From positions 1-28,023 of the forward strand of contig JBHJGU010000053.1 in assembly GCA_050331475.1 (NCBI GenBank): DNA of 28,023 nucleotides. The letters are read 5' to 3'. Within the stretch, counting starts at the first letter, position 1. Each line of letters opens with the position of its first letter. The notes under the pieces were generated by a model. That model had not been told where the DNA came from, made no database searches, and saw nothing but the letters and a program-made list of their open reading frames with translations. The DNA comes from JBHJGU01 sp050331475. Its GTDB lineage: Bacteria > Pseudomonadota > Alphaproteobacteria > Caulobacterales > Maricaulaceae. This document shows, one piece after another, positions 1-8,232 of this stretch. A program made the translations under genes and the position numbers.

Positions 1-138
1 GAGTCATTGCACCGTTCGGCCTTGTGAGACCCAACAAAGCACCGCTGCCCCCCTATCGGGTCGGCAGATGAGTGCGAACAGATCCGTGAAACCCTCGACG
101 GACCGCCGCCAAAGCAATGCAAATTACAGATCCGTGAC

Positions 139-843
139 CTAAACCTCAAGGATATCGACGCTGTCCTCGTGGCCGATAATGGCGGTGCGCGCGAGGCCAA
201 CGAACAAGCCGTGCTCCACCACCCCGGGGATTTGCGCGATGCGGCGGGCGGTCTCTTTCGGGTCGGGAATACGCTCGGCCTGGCAGTCCAGTATGTAATG
301 ACCGCCATCGGTTAGAAACGGATCGTCATCCTCAGAGCCGGTGCGCAGCGCGACATCGGCGTTCGCACACCCGCTGGCGCGCAGAACGTCGAACAATTTC
401 TTCGCCGTGATCGTAAAACCAAACGGGTCGACTTCCACGGGCAAGGGAAAGGCGCCCAATTGCTCCACCAACTTGGAGCCGTCCGCGATCACCACCATAT
501 GGTCAGACGCGTGAGCCAGGATTTTCTCGCGCAAGAGACACCCGCCCCCACCTTTGATCAGTCGCAGCTTGGGGTCGATTTCGTCCGCCCCGTCGACGCA
601 CAAATGGATGCGGTCCACATGCTCAACGGGCACCAGCGGCACGCCCGCGTCTTTGGCGGCCTCGGCGGTAGCTTCCGAGGACGGGACCCCGCGCACCGAA
701 AGGTCACCCGCTTTCAGCCGCTCCCCTAACAGGGAGACAAAAATCTCAGCGGTGGAGCCGGAGCCCAACGCCAAGGTCATGCCGCTTTCGACATAGTCGA
801 GCGCGGCGGCGGCGGCGGCGCGTTTTGACCGAAGCGCGCTCAT
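139..843 (-). CDS. rpiA: Ribose-5-phosphate isomerase A
   Basis: Interconverts ribose 5-phosphate and ribulose 5-phosphate in the pentose phosphate and Calvin pathways; cytosolic. The 234-residue product has the usual family length and motifs: the phosphate loop GSGSTA near residue 27, DGADEID near 84, and KGGGG near 97 followed by the catalytic glutamate in LREKI. I chose the ATG at 843 because it overlaps the stop of the upstream gabD as ATGA, which suggests translational coupling; the reading frame itself extends five codons further upstream. It is the last gene of a leftward glmU-gabD-rpiA unit. A run of alanine codons near the N-terminus gives a GCG-rich tract at about 805-821. Identification is firm. 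Confidence 0.96.
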   Translation of the reverse strand: MSALRSKRAAAAAALDYVESGMTLALGSGSTAEIFVSLLGERLKAGDLSVRGVPSSEATAEAAKDAGVPLVPVEHVDRIHLCVDGADEIDPKLRLIKGGGGCLLREKILAHASDHMVVIADGSKLVEQLGAFPLPVEVDPFGFTITAKKLFDVLRASGCANADVALRTGSEDDDPFLTDGGHYILDCQAERIPDPKETARRIAQIPGVVEHGLFVGLARTAIIGHEDSVDILEV

Positions 844-2327
844 TCCAGACCCGCCCAATTGACGAATTTGACTTCCGTGAACTCTTCAACGCCCCATTTG
901 CCGCCTTCACGACCGATCCCGCTTTGTTTGACCCCGCCGAACGGGGCCGATGCGTGACTGACCACACCGGTGTTCACCCCCAACATGCCCGTGTCGAGCG
1001 CGTCGATGGCTTTGAAGATCCGACCCGCGTCTTGGGCGTAGACATAAGCCGCCAAACCCCAAGGCGTGGCGTTCGCCAGCTCGAACGCCTCCTGATCGGA
1101 TTTCACTCGGACCACCGGCGCCACGGGGCCGAAAATTTCCTCGCCAAAGATCGCCATTTCCGGGCGCACCGCGTCGATCAGAGTGGGCGCGTAGAACGAT
1201 CCCGGTCGATCCATCCGCGTGCCGCCCAATTTGACGGCCGCCCCTGCGTCCTGAGCCTGGGCCACCAGGCCATGGACCCGCTCCAGCGCCTGATCGTGAA
1301 TAAGCGGACCGGCGTCAACGCCGCTGGCGAAGCCGTCATCCACCCGCATCTCCGTCATTCGCGCGTGCAACGCATCCACGAAGGCGTCGGCGACGGCCTC
1401 ATGCACCAGCAAGCGGTTCGCAGCCACGCATACCTGGCCCGAGCCGCGGAATTTCGCCGCCATCGCGCCCGCGGCGGCCGCATCCACGTCCGCGTCCTCG
1501 AGCACGAGAAACGGTGAATTGCCGCCCAGCTCAAGCGCTACTTTTTTAACCGTCTCAGAGGCTTGGCGCATGAGCATTTTACCCACGGCCGTTGAGCCGG
1601 TGAAACCAATAATCGCGATACGCGGGTCTCCGGTGATCACGGGGCCGATCGCGGCGGCGTCCCCTGTGACAATGTTCAAGACGCCGGGCGGAAGGCCCGC
1701 GTCCAGCGCCAATTGCCCCAGGGCGAGCGCGGTCAGTGGCGTCTCCGGCGCCGGTTTCACCACGACCGAACAGCCTGCGGCCAAAGCCGGCGCCGCCTTG
1801 CGGGTGATCATGGCGGCGGGGAAGTTCCAAGGCGTAACCATGCCCGCCACGCCGATCGGCTGACGAAAGGCGAAAAACCGCGAACCCGAATAGGGCGAAG
1901 GTAGGATGTCGCCGTGCAGGCGCTTGGCCTCCTCCGCGCTCCATTCCACGAAACTCGCCGCATAGACGGCCTCCCCGCGCGCCTCGCGCAAGGGTTTGCC
2001 ATTCTCCGCCGTCATCAGGACCGCGAGATCATCGCGCGCAGCCAGGATCGCGTCGCTCCACGCCTTGAGTTTCGCCGCGCGTTCGAAGGCGGAGGTTTTG
2101 CGCCACATCGCCAATCCGTCCGCAGCCGCGTCCACCGCAGCGCGCGCGCCCGCCTCGCCAAGGTCCGCGACCTCGGCGAGCACGGCGCCATCGGCGGGAT
2201 TAATGACCGAAAACCGGCCCTCATCTCCCCGCCAACCCCCGTTAATCAAGCTGTCAGCTCGTAATAAGTCCCGGTTCTTGACGCGCTCGAGGGGACCGCT
2301 TGAAGCGATCGCGGCAGTCTCGGTCAT
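840..2327 (-). CDS. gabD: NAD(P)-dependent succinate-semialdehyde dehydrogenase (aldehyde dehydrogenase family)
   Basis: Aldehyde dehydrogenase of 495 residues, most like succinate-semialdehyde dehydrogenase, which oxidises succinate semialdehyde to succinate in GABA breakdown. Visible family motifs are PWNFP at 166-170, FTGS at 242-245, the general-base Glu266 in LELGG and the catalytic Cys300 in GSGQVCVAANR. The open frame runs 63 codons further upstream inside glmU, but that part looks like antisense-type noise. The ATG at 2327 has an AAGGA box nine bases upstream and lies four bases after the glmU stop. The stop overlaps the rpiA start by four bases. The exact aldehyde substrate is inferred from overall resemblance; another semialdehyde is possible. 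Confidence 0.9.
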   Translation of the reverse strand: MTETAAIASSGPLERVKNRDLLRADSLINGGWRGDEGRFSVINPADGAVLAEVADLGEAGARAAVDAAADGLAMWRKTSAFERAAKLKAWSDAILAARDDLAVLMTAENGKPLREARGEAVYAASFVEWSAEEAKRLHGDILPSPYSGSRFFAFRQPIGVAGMVTPWNFPAAMITRKAAPALAAGCSVVVKPAPETPLTALALGQLALDAGLPPGVLNIVTGDAAAIGPVITGDPRIAIIGFTGSTAVGKMLMRQASETVKKVALELGGNSPFLVLEDADVDAAAAGAMAAKFRGSGQVCVAANRLLVHEAVADAFVDALHARMTEMRVDDGFASGVDAGPLIHDQALERVHGLVAQAQDAGAAVKLGGTRMDRPGSFYAPTLIDAVRPEMAIFGEEIFGPVAPVVRVKSDQEAFELANATPWGLAAYVYAQDAGRIFKAIDALDTGMLGVNTGVVSHASAPFGGVKQSGIGREGGKWGVEEFTEVKFVNWAGLE

Positions 2328-2331
2328 CGGG

Positions 2332-3672
2332 TCAGTCCTTTTCATTGCCGGAGCGGGCGCGAAAACGCGCCGCCCACTGGGGAATATTGCGTTGGCGAGC
2401 CCGCGCCACGGCCAGTTCGTCCGCCTCCACCGTCTTGGTGACCACCGAGCCCGAGCCCACATAAGCGCCCGCACCAATCTGAACCGGGGCGACCAAGGAC
2501 GTGTTAGAGCCGACAAACGCGTTTGCGCCGATTTCCGTGCGGTGTTTTTGAAAGCCGTCGTAATTACAGGTGATGGTTCCTGCGCCGATATTCGCGCCCG
2601 ACCCCACCGTGGCGTCCCCGATATAGCTCAAATGGCTCGCCTTGGCGCCGGTCCCAAGCCGAGCCTTTTTGATTTCAACGAAATTGCCCACCTTGGCGTC
2701 CTCGCCGATCTCAGCCCCCGGCCGCAGACGTGCATAGGGCCCAACACTCGCGCCAGCGGCCACCTGGCATCCCTCCAAATGGCTGAACGCGCGGATTTGC
2801 GCGCCCGCCTCAACGCGAACGCCCGGGCCGAACACCACATGCGGCTCGACCACGACATCGGGGCTTAGGACCGTATCATAGGCGAAAAACGTCGTTTCGG
2901 GCGCAATCAGGGTGACCCCGGCCTCTAGCGCCGCCGCGCGCGCGCGCGCTTGAAAGGCGGCCTCAGCGGCGGCGAGATCACCGCGACTGTTCACGCCCAA
3001 CACTTCATCAGCGCTCGCCAGCGCGACCCGCCCACGCCCGCCAGCGCGCCGGTTTAGCGCGACCACGTCGGTCAAATAGTATTCGCCCTTGGCGTTATCC
3101 TTGCCGATCTGGCTCAAAAGCGGGCGCAGCTGGTCGGCGCGCGCCGCGATAACTCCAGAATTACAAAGCGATATGGCTAACTCGTCCGGCGTCGCGTCCT
3201 TCGCCTCGACGATACCCTGCAAAACGCCGTCCTCAGCAAGCACCAAACGCCCATAGGCGCCTGGAACCTCTGGCGTGAAGCCGAGCACGCCGAGCGCTGT
3301 ATCTTCATCGAGCAGGGCCAACGCCGTCCGCGCCGTTGAAGCGCTCAAAAGCGGGGTGTCCGCACAGACGACCAGGATATCGCCCTGAAACCCCTCAAGC
3401 GCGGGAACCGCGCATTGAACCGCGTGCCCTGTGCCCTGGGGCGGGTCCTGAACCACGGTTTGCGCGCCGAGCGCTTGAGCCGTCACCGCCACGTCGGGGC
3501 TGTGCGCGCCGCCGACGACGATCACCCGCTCGGCGTCCAAATCCCGCGCTAAGGCGACGCTCCAGCCCAGCATGGGCCGGCCGCCCACAGCATGGAGTAC
3601 TTTTGGCCAGCGTGATTTCATGCGCGTGCCATGCCCGGCGGCTAGAATAATGACGGCGCATGCGCGTTTCAT
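2332..3672 (-). CDS. glmU: Bifunctional GlmU: GlcN-1-P acetyltransferase / GlcNAc-1-P uridylyltransferase
   Basis: Makes UDP-N-acetylglucosamine, the precursor of peptidoglycan and lipid A, in two steps on one cytosolic polypeptide. Of 446 residues, the N-terminal half is a nucleotidyltransferase with LAAGHGTRMKS at 10-20 followed by PK. The C-terminal half is a left-handed beta helix of hexapeptide repeats ending with the acetyltransferase signature GTITCNYDG. The length is normal for the family. It is the first gene of the leftward unit with gabD and rpiA. The ATG at 3672 is divergent from gph, with about 86 bases between the two starts that must hold both promoters; no clear promoter boxes stood out there. 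Confidence 0.97.
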   Translation of the reverse strand: MKRACAVIILAAGHGTRMKSRWPKVLHAVGGRPMLGWSVALARDLDAERVIVVGGAHSPDVAVTAQALGAQTVVQDPPQGTGHAVQCAVPALEGFQGDILVVCADTPLLSASTARTALALLDEDTALGVLGFTPEVPGAYGRLVLAEDGVLQGIVEAKDATPDELAISLCNSGVIAARADQLRPLLSQIGKDNAKGEYYLTDVVALNRRAGGRGRVALASADEVLGVNSRGDLAAAEAAFQARARAAALEAGVTLIAPETTFFAYDTVLSPDVVVEPHVVFGPGVRVEAGAQIRAFSHLEGCQVAAGASVGPYARLRPGAEIGEDAKVGNFVEIKKARLGTGAKASHLSYIGDATVGSGANIGAGTITCNYDGFQKHRTEIGANAFVGSNTSLVAPVQIGAGAYVGSGSVVTKTVEADELAVARARQRNIPQWAARFRARSGNEKD

Positions 3673-3758
3673 CAGTCGACTCGCCTAAACTGCCTCGGCC
3701 ATTCTCGTGTCATACCCCACTTTCCCGATCCCTGGCGACAAAGGACGACAACCCGACC

Positions 3759-4454
3759 ATGGGCTTGGACCACACAACGATCGCTTTCGACCTCGACGGC
3801 ACCTTAGTGGACAGTGCGCCGGACCTTTTGCGCGCGCTCAACGTCGTCATTGCGGAGCACGGTCTTGGCCCGGTCGACGCGCTCGGCATGCGCGCGTGGG
3901 TCGGCCACGGGGCGCGGGCCATGATCGTGCGCGGCTTCGCCAATGAGGAGGCTCCGCTCGATCCAAACCTTTTGCCGGCTTTGACCGAACGCTTTATCGC
4001 GGTTTACGCCGCAGACATCGCTAGTGCCTCCAAGCCGTTTGACGGGGTAACGGCGTGCTTGGCCGAACTGCGCGCGGCGGGCGCTCGGCTCGTGGTCTGC
4101 ACCAATAAACGCACCAGCTTGGCCAACGCCTTGCTCGACGCGCTCGAACTCACGACCTGGTTTGACACGGTTATCGGCGCGGATATGGCGCCGCGACGCA
4201 AGCCGGACGCCAGCCATGTCATGGCCGCGATCGCGCCCTGCCCGCCGGCCCTGGCGATTCTTGTCGGCGACACGAGCACCGATGTCCTGGCCGCTCGGGC
4301 GGCCGGGGTCGGCGCGATCGTCCTCAAGCACGGGTACAGTCCGATCCCAGTGGACCGGTTGGGCGCGGACGCGGTGCTCGACCATCCGGGCGCTGTCTTT
4401 CCGACCGCGCAACGGATGATCGAACGCCGCTGTGCGCCGGCGACCCCGCGCTAG
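3759..4454 (+). CDS. gph: Phosphoglycolate phosphatase, HAD superfamily
   Basis: Removes phosphate from 2-phosphoglycolate, a by-product of RuBisCO oxygenation or DNA repair. The 231-residue product shows the HAD motifs in order: DLDGTLVDS with the nucleophile Asp11 and Asp13, motif II at TNK 115-117, motif III lysine at about 148, and GDTSTD at 170-175. The open frame starts at 3660, inside the glmU start region, but DLDGT lies properly near the N-terminus only if the ATG at 3759 is used; an AAAGGA sequence lies some 13 bases upstream. The stop overlaps that of the convergent small gene by four bases (CTAG). Relatives in the same subfamily act on other small phosphates. Confidence 0.9.
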   Translation: MGLDHTTIAFDLDGTLVDSAPDLLRALNVVIAEHGLGPVDALGMRAWVGHGARAMIVRGFANEEAPLDPNLLPALTERFIAVYAADIASASKPFDGVTACLAELRAAGARLVVCTNKRTSLANALLDALELTTWFDTVIGADMAPRRKPDASHVMAAIAPCPPALAILVGDTSTDVLAARAAGVGAIVLKHGYSPIPVDRLGADAVLDHPGAVFPTAQRMIERRCAPATPR

Positions 4455-4702
4455 GCGACGCTTTCGTCGAGCCGCGCCGTTTCCACCCGATCATTGGCAA
4501 CCGGGCGGGAATCATTGGCGATGCGGCGCGAGGGCAATCCATTGACCATGTCCGAGCGTACGTCCGTACGCGCTGAACGCATGGCCGGCATGAAGCCCGC
4601 ATCGATTAAGGTGATCGACACTTCGTAGCCGCGCTCGCGCCAATAGCTTTCGATGCGTTGCTGTAAGCGACGCGCGCCGTCGGGCGTGCACCAATCGGTC
4701 AT
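4451..4702 (-). CDS. Small hypothetical protein (83 aa), probably conserved
   Basis: I do not recognise a named family. The 83-residue sequence looks like a real protein: mixed hydrophobic and charged residues, a predicted amphipathic helix near 9-25 (RRLQQRIESYWRERG), a short strand at EVSITLIDAGF, then MRSARTDVRSDMVNGLPSRR, and a low-complexity polar tail. Translation support is good: GGAGG lies nine bases before the ATG at 4702. The gene converges on gph with a four-base overlap. I have a vague memory of similar short proteins in other Alphaproteobacteria, but cannot confirm it. There is no signal peptide, no membrane segment, and only one cysteine. Function unknown. Confidence 0.68.
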   Translation of the reverse strand: MTDWCTPDGARRLQQRIESYWRERGYEVSITLIDAGFMPAMRSARTDVRSDMVNGLPSRRIANDSRPVANDRVETARLDESVA

Positions 4703-4888
4703 GACAATACGCCTCCTTCGCCGCGCCCGCTTCGGACGCGGATATTGTTCTCAAGATGCTGTCGAATTCACCCCTAAGGGTTCGCGCCTGTTGTGCGCGC
4801 GATTAAGCGCGGTTCCAAGCGCGCTCATAAAGGATGTCATACGACTTCAAGCGAACGTGAGACCCCGTGACCTCAGCGACCGCCTCGC

Positions 4889-4918
4889 TTGACACCCGCG
4901 GCCCGCCCCGCCTATCAA
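4889..4918 (+). promoter_or_regulatory. Sigma-70 type promoter of tRNA-Val
   Basis: A perfect -35 box TTGACA (4889-4894) is followed after 18 bases by TATCAA (4913-4918), a four-of-six match to the -10 consensus. The tRNA begins 20 bases after the -10 box, which leaves room for a short leader. No other gene on the plus strand lies downstream before the convergent dehydrogenase. Confidence 0.6.
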
Positions 4919-4937
4919 CCGCGCTCTCATGGCGGCG

Positions 4938-5012
4938 GGGCGATTAGCTCAGCGGGAGAGCACCTCGTTCACACCGAGGGGGTCAGTGGTTCGATCCCAC
5001 TATCGCCCACCA
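4938..5012 (+). tRNA. tRNA-Val (anticodon CAC)
   Basis: The 75-base sequence folds as a complete cloverleaf. The acceptor stem pairs GGGCGAT with ATCGCCC, the D arm is AGCTCAGCGGGAGAGC, and the anticodon stem CCTCG/CGAGG carries the loop TTCACAC, so the anticodon is CAC and reads GTG. The T arm has the TTCGATC loop. The discriminator is A and the CCA end is encoded (5010-5012). A promoter-like TTGACA/TATCAA pair lies just upstream. The gene ends three bases before the stop codon of the convergent dehydrogenase, so there is no separate terminator between them. Confidence 0.97.
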
Positions 5013-5015
5013 CCG

Positions 5016-6083
5016 TCAAGACGGGGAGTTGGATGGTTTGGCGGCGGCGATACGCGCCCGCGCCATCGCGTCGGCGACCTCATGAGGCGGGCGATCTTCA
5101 GCCTGAGCCACATCAAGAACTTCGCCTAACGTTTTGGCGAGATTCGCTATTTTTCCTTCCACCTGCGCGCGGTCATACGTCCCGGAAATCTCCGCGGACA
5201 CATTGATAATGCCGCCAGCGTTGATGACGTAATCGGGGGCGTAAAGCACCCCGCGGGCCTTGAGCGCCACGCCTAAATCGGGACGGGCGAGCTGGTTATT
5301 GGCGCCCCCGGCGACGACCCGCGCGCGCAGCCTGGCGATTGTGGCGTCATTAATCACACCACCCAATGCGCAAGGGGCGAAAATGTCGGCATCCGCCTCA
5401 ATGATCGCGTCGGGCGCTACGATTCGCGCCCCTGTTTGCGCGGCCACGCGCTCAAGCAGGTCCGCATTGACGTCCGAGATCACAAGCTCCGCACCCTCGT
5501 CCGCAAGCCGCCGGCACAAATGACCGCCGACACTGCCCACACCTTGGACCGCGATTCGACGGCCGGCGAGGGCCTCGGACCCGAAGGCGCGCGCGGCGCA
5601 CACTTTAATACCCAAATGGATACCCAGCGCGGTGATCGGGCTCGGATCGCCGGAGGCCGCCGCCCCCTCGTCCAGCCCGGCGACGAACCGGGTTTGCCGA
5701 CGCGCGGCCCGCATGTCCGAAGGACTGACGCCCACGTCTTCGGCGGTCCAATAAAGCCCGCCCAAATCGTTCACCGCGCGCCCAAACGCTTCGAACAAGG
5801 CTTCGCGGTCCGCGACCGTCGTGGCCGGCGCCATGATGACAGACTTGCCGCCGCCCAGATCCAGCCCCGCCATGGCGTTCTTGTAGCTCATGCTTTGTGA
5901 CAACCGAAGAACGTCGGCCAAAGCCGAGGTTGAGCTGTCATAGCGCCACATCCGACATCCCCCGGCGCCGGGGCCAAGCGCGGTGGAATGCACCGCGATC
6001 AACGCGCGCAAGCCCGTAGCCGGGTCATGGGCAAACAGAACACGTTCGTGGTTCGCGTAATCGGGGTGTTCAAAAAGGCTCAT
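5016..6083 (-). CDS. Leucine dehydrogenase-type Glu/Leu/Phe/Val dehydrogenase
   Basis: Likely deaminates a branched-chain (or other hydrophobic) amino acid to its 2-oxo acid with NAD. The 355-residue product fits the leucine/phenylalanine dehydrogenase group. It carries the catalytic-lysine signature LGGGKSV near residue 80, PGAGGCR in the substrate domain, and a Rossmann loop GVGSVG in the second half, with GGANNQ and NAGGIINV near the C-terminus. The ATG at 6083 was chosen over the upstream extension because GGGAGG lies ten bases before it and MSLFEHPDY matches the usual start. It is a single gene converging on tRNA-Val. Specificity between leucine, valine and phenylalanine cannot be read from the sequence. 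Confidence 0.88.
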   Translation of the reverse strand: MSLFEHPDYANHERVLFAHDPATGLRALIAVHSTALGPGAGGCRMWRYDSSTSALADVLRLSQSMSYKNAMAGLDLGGGKSVIMAPATTVADREALFEAFGRAVNDLGGLYWTAEDVGVSPSDMRAARRQTRFVAGLDEGAAASGDPSPITALGIHLGIKVCAARAFGSEALAGRRIAVQGVGSVGGHLCRRLADEGAELVISDVNADLLERVAAQTGARIVAPDAIIEADADIFAPCALGGVINDATIARLRARVVAGGANNQLARPDLGVALKARGVLYAPDYVINAGGIINVSAEISGTYDRAQVEGKIANLAKTLGEVLDVAQAEDRPPHEVADAMARARIAAAKPSNSPS

Positions 6084-6182
6084 GGCGTCAGCCTCCCACG
6101 CGCCGTCGGCCCCCAACGGCGCGGCGCGATGTGACGGTTACGGAATATGCCGGGCGAGGTCGCCGGCGAAGGGCCGCTTGAC

Positions 6183-7133
6183 CTAGGCGTTCTCGTCTGG
6201 GCGCGGTTTCTGCGCGAGGAAGCGATAAACGGCCACGTCCCCGCGTTCAAGCGCGCGAAGCCGATCGCGCGCGTCCTCGGCCTCCAGCGCTAGAAGTCGC
6301 AAAACGCCCTCCGCGCTCTCAACCTTCTTGGCGTCATCGGCGACCTCGGCGAGGTTCTTATGCAGCTTTGCGAATGCGCCGCGCAGCTCAAGAACCGCTT
6401 GGCCGGTGACTTCTTCGGGCCGCTGGGCGTCGAGCCCCGCCCGACCGAGCTTTTCCATCCATTGCTTTGCGGTCCAAAGCGCCGGCGATGTCGGCGCGGT
6501 GCGGAAGGCCGCCGCCGCGCCTTCGATCTTTCCGCCCTCATCGAGGACCGGTTCAACGACCAAAAACCGCGCGCCGGGCTTCAGCGCGCTAGCGACGCGC
6601 GCCGGAACAGCCCCCTTGTCCTTCATGAACATCATGGATTCGACGCTATAGGCGGCGTCGAAACGGCGATTGGACACGCGTCCCGCCTCGGTCCACGGCT
6701 CGACCATGACTTTTTTCTGCAGTCGCGCGTGTTTCACCCGCTGTCGGGCCACCGCCGCGAGATCGACGCGCCAGTCAAGCAAGGTCACCCACGCGCCGGA
6801 CGCTTTGACCAGCCCCTGCGCCAGTCCGCTCAACCCGCAGCCGACGCCCAAAACTTGAGTTTCCTCGGACAGTTTGAGCGCATGCATCAGGGCCGCCGGC
6901 TCCGCGCCCGCGACCGAACCGATGCGGCCTTTGCCCCACAACCGCTCCAAAGCGAGAAAATGCGCGTTAACGCCGTAGGCCTCTTCAAGCGCTTCAAGCT
7001 TTGCCGCGACCGGATCGAATTCCGGGGCCGGTTCAACTTCGGCTTGTGGTTCATCCGCTTGAGGCTCGGGGGCGCCGCGCTTGGTGTCCAGCCCCTCCCA
7101 CCAATCGGAGAACTTTGTCATCAAAGCGCGCAT
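6183..7133 (-). CDS. SAM-dependent methyltransferase-like protein, target unknown
   Basis: The roughly 316-residue protein has a class I methyltransferase fold. The SAM loop is VLGVGCGLSG, an acidic residue in LLDW follows, and there is a later VVEP strand typical of cyclopropane-synthase or ubiquinone-type methyltransferases. An acidic, proline-rich stretch at about 20-42 precedes the domain. The last 80 residues form a lysine- and glutamate-rich, probably coiled-coil helix. The longest frame begins at TTG 7142; I prefer the ATG at 7133, and another ATG at 7121 is possible. The last gene of the leftward operon, it starts 19 bases after the hydrolase stop. I cannot name a substrate. Confidence 0.72.
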   Translation of the reverse strand: MRALMTKFSDWWEGLDTKRGAPEPQADEPQAEVEPAPEFDPVAAKLEALEEAYGVNAHFLALERLWGKGRIGSVAGAEPAALMHALKLSEETQVLGVGCGLSGLAQGLVKASGAWVTLLDWRVDLAAVARQRVKHARLQKKVMVEPWTEAGRVSNRRFDAAYSVESMMFMKDKGAVPARVASALKPGARFLVVEPVLDEGGKIEGAAAAFRTAPTSPALWTAKQWMEKLGRAGLDAQRPEEVTGQAVLELRGAFAKLHKNLAEVADDAKKVESAEGVLRLLALEAEDARDRLRALERGDVAVYRFLAQKPRPDENA

Positions 7134-7152
7134 AGGGCGCAAATCCCGCTGT

Positions 7153-8232
7153 TTAGTCGCGTGTGTTGGTTCTCAAACTTAAAGCTAAAGGAGTTTGAGA
7201 TTTCGTTTCCGAGACGGGGATCGGCGGCGCGCCAGAGGGCAGCGGGCCATCCGGCGCGGTCACAAAGGCGAGAATATCAGCCCAAACCGCCTCGGCGGAC
7301 AAATCGCGCAACAGCATATGATAACCTCGCGGATAGTATGCGGTGCGGACGCTTCCGCCGAGACCCGCGACCGCTTCGAACGTCGGTTTTTTCAATATGA
7401 TGTCGTCATTGGCGCCATAGGCGTAGAACACCGGCGGATGGGCGGGAAAGCGCGCCTGCTTCGCCGCCTCCATCAGGTCCACCAGCCCCGCCAGCGCGTC
7501 CATCCGCGTGTCCTTGAGAAAAAGCGGGTCTTCCCAGTTCTTGACCAACACCGCGCGGTTATCCGTGGGCGTGATGGTGCGGGTGACCACGCGCGGCGGG
7601 CGCGGCGACCAGCCGGGCGCGAACCGAGACGCGAACCACAAGCTCACCCGATAGCTGAGCGGCAGGGTCGACCAGCCCCGCACCGCAGGGGCCACGAGCA
7701 CGATCCGGTCCGCGTCCAGGCCCTCAGGCGCGCTTGCGGTGCTCATCACGACCGCGCCGCCCATGGACGCGCCCAACACCGAGACCGTGGCGTTAGGATG
7801 GGCGCGTCGGGCGGCCTGAACCGCGGCGCGCAAGTCTTGGGCGAGCAGGTCTCGGCCAGGCCAGACCCCAGGGCGCGGCGAGCGGCCAAAGCCGCGTTGG
7901 TCATAGGCGTAGACCTGTGCGCCATGCTCGGCCCAATAGGGTCCGGCGAGAAAGAATTGTTCCGCATATTCGCTCATGCCGTGCACGGCGATCAGCACAT
8001 GCTCAGCTGGGCCATCCTGTTGCGGCGTCCACCGATTGAGCCCCAACCGGGCGCCGTCGAAGGAGACAAGCTGGTCCGCCTCGAACCGTGGGCCGTCAAA
8101 GCCCACAGCGGGAACCTGCGCGGTCTGGCGCGACGGCGCGCAAGTGGCGAGCGCGCACCAGGCTAAACCAACGGTGAGCCATCGGGCTAGGCCAAGGCCT
8201 GGGCGACGCGGGATTTCAGATCGGGCAAACAT
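7153..8232 (-). CDS. Alpha/beta hydrolase, monoacylglycerol lipase-like, putative lipoprotein
   Basis: A serine hydrolase of the Hydrolase_4 or lysophospholipase type. It shows HGMSEYAEQF for the oxyanion region, YDQRGFGRS, the nucleophile elbow GASMGG, an acidic residue in YGANDD, and the catalytic histidine in PRGYHM. The N-terminus has a basic region, a hydrophobic stretch (WLTVGLAWCALAT) and a possible lipobox LATC, so the enzyme is probably exported and lipid-anchored. The only usable start is ATG 8232, which places the first 15 codons inside the end of the upstream glycosylase gene (46-base overlap). It probably cleaves acyl esters; the natural substrate is unknown. Confidence 0.82.
   Translation of the reverse strand: MFARSEIPRRPGLGLARWLTVGLAWCALATCAPSRQTAQVPAVGFDGPRFEADQLVSFDGARLGLNRWTPQQDGPAEHVLIAVHGMSEYAEQFFLAGPYWAEHGAQVYAYDQRGFGRSPRPGVWPGRDLLAQDLRAAVQAARRAHPNATVSVLGASMGGAVVMSTASAPEGLDADRIVLVAPAVRGWSTLPLSYRVSLWFASRFAPGWSPRPPRVVTRTITPTDNRAVLVKNWEDPLFLKDTRMDALAGLVDLMEAAKQARFPAHPPVFYAYGANDDIILKKPTFEAVAGLGGSVRTAYYPRGYHMLLRDLSAEAVWADILAFVTAPDGPLPSGAPPIPVSETKSQTPLALSLRTNTRD

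Noticed and set aside
78..137. 12-base direct repeat ACAGATCCGTGA at 78-89 and 126-137
   Set aside because: Only two copies, with no nearby mobile-element features; too little to call a repeat element.
2..142. Open plus-strand frame from the window edge to a TAA that overlaps the rpiA stop
   Set aside because: It could be the end of a convergent gene, but the roughly 46 residues are polar and low in information, resemble nothing known, and such a short open stretch is expected by chance in GC-rich DNA.
2328..2516. 63-codon upstream extension of the gabD frame
   Set aside because: It lies inside glmU in another frame, is Arg/Trp-rich like shadow translation, and a good ribosome binding site precedes ATG 2327.
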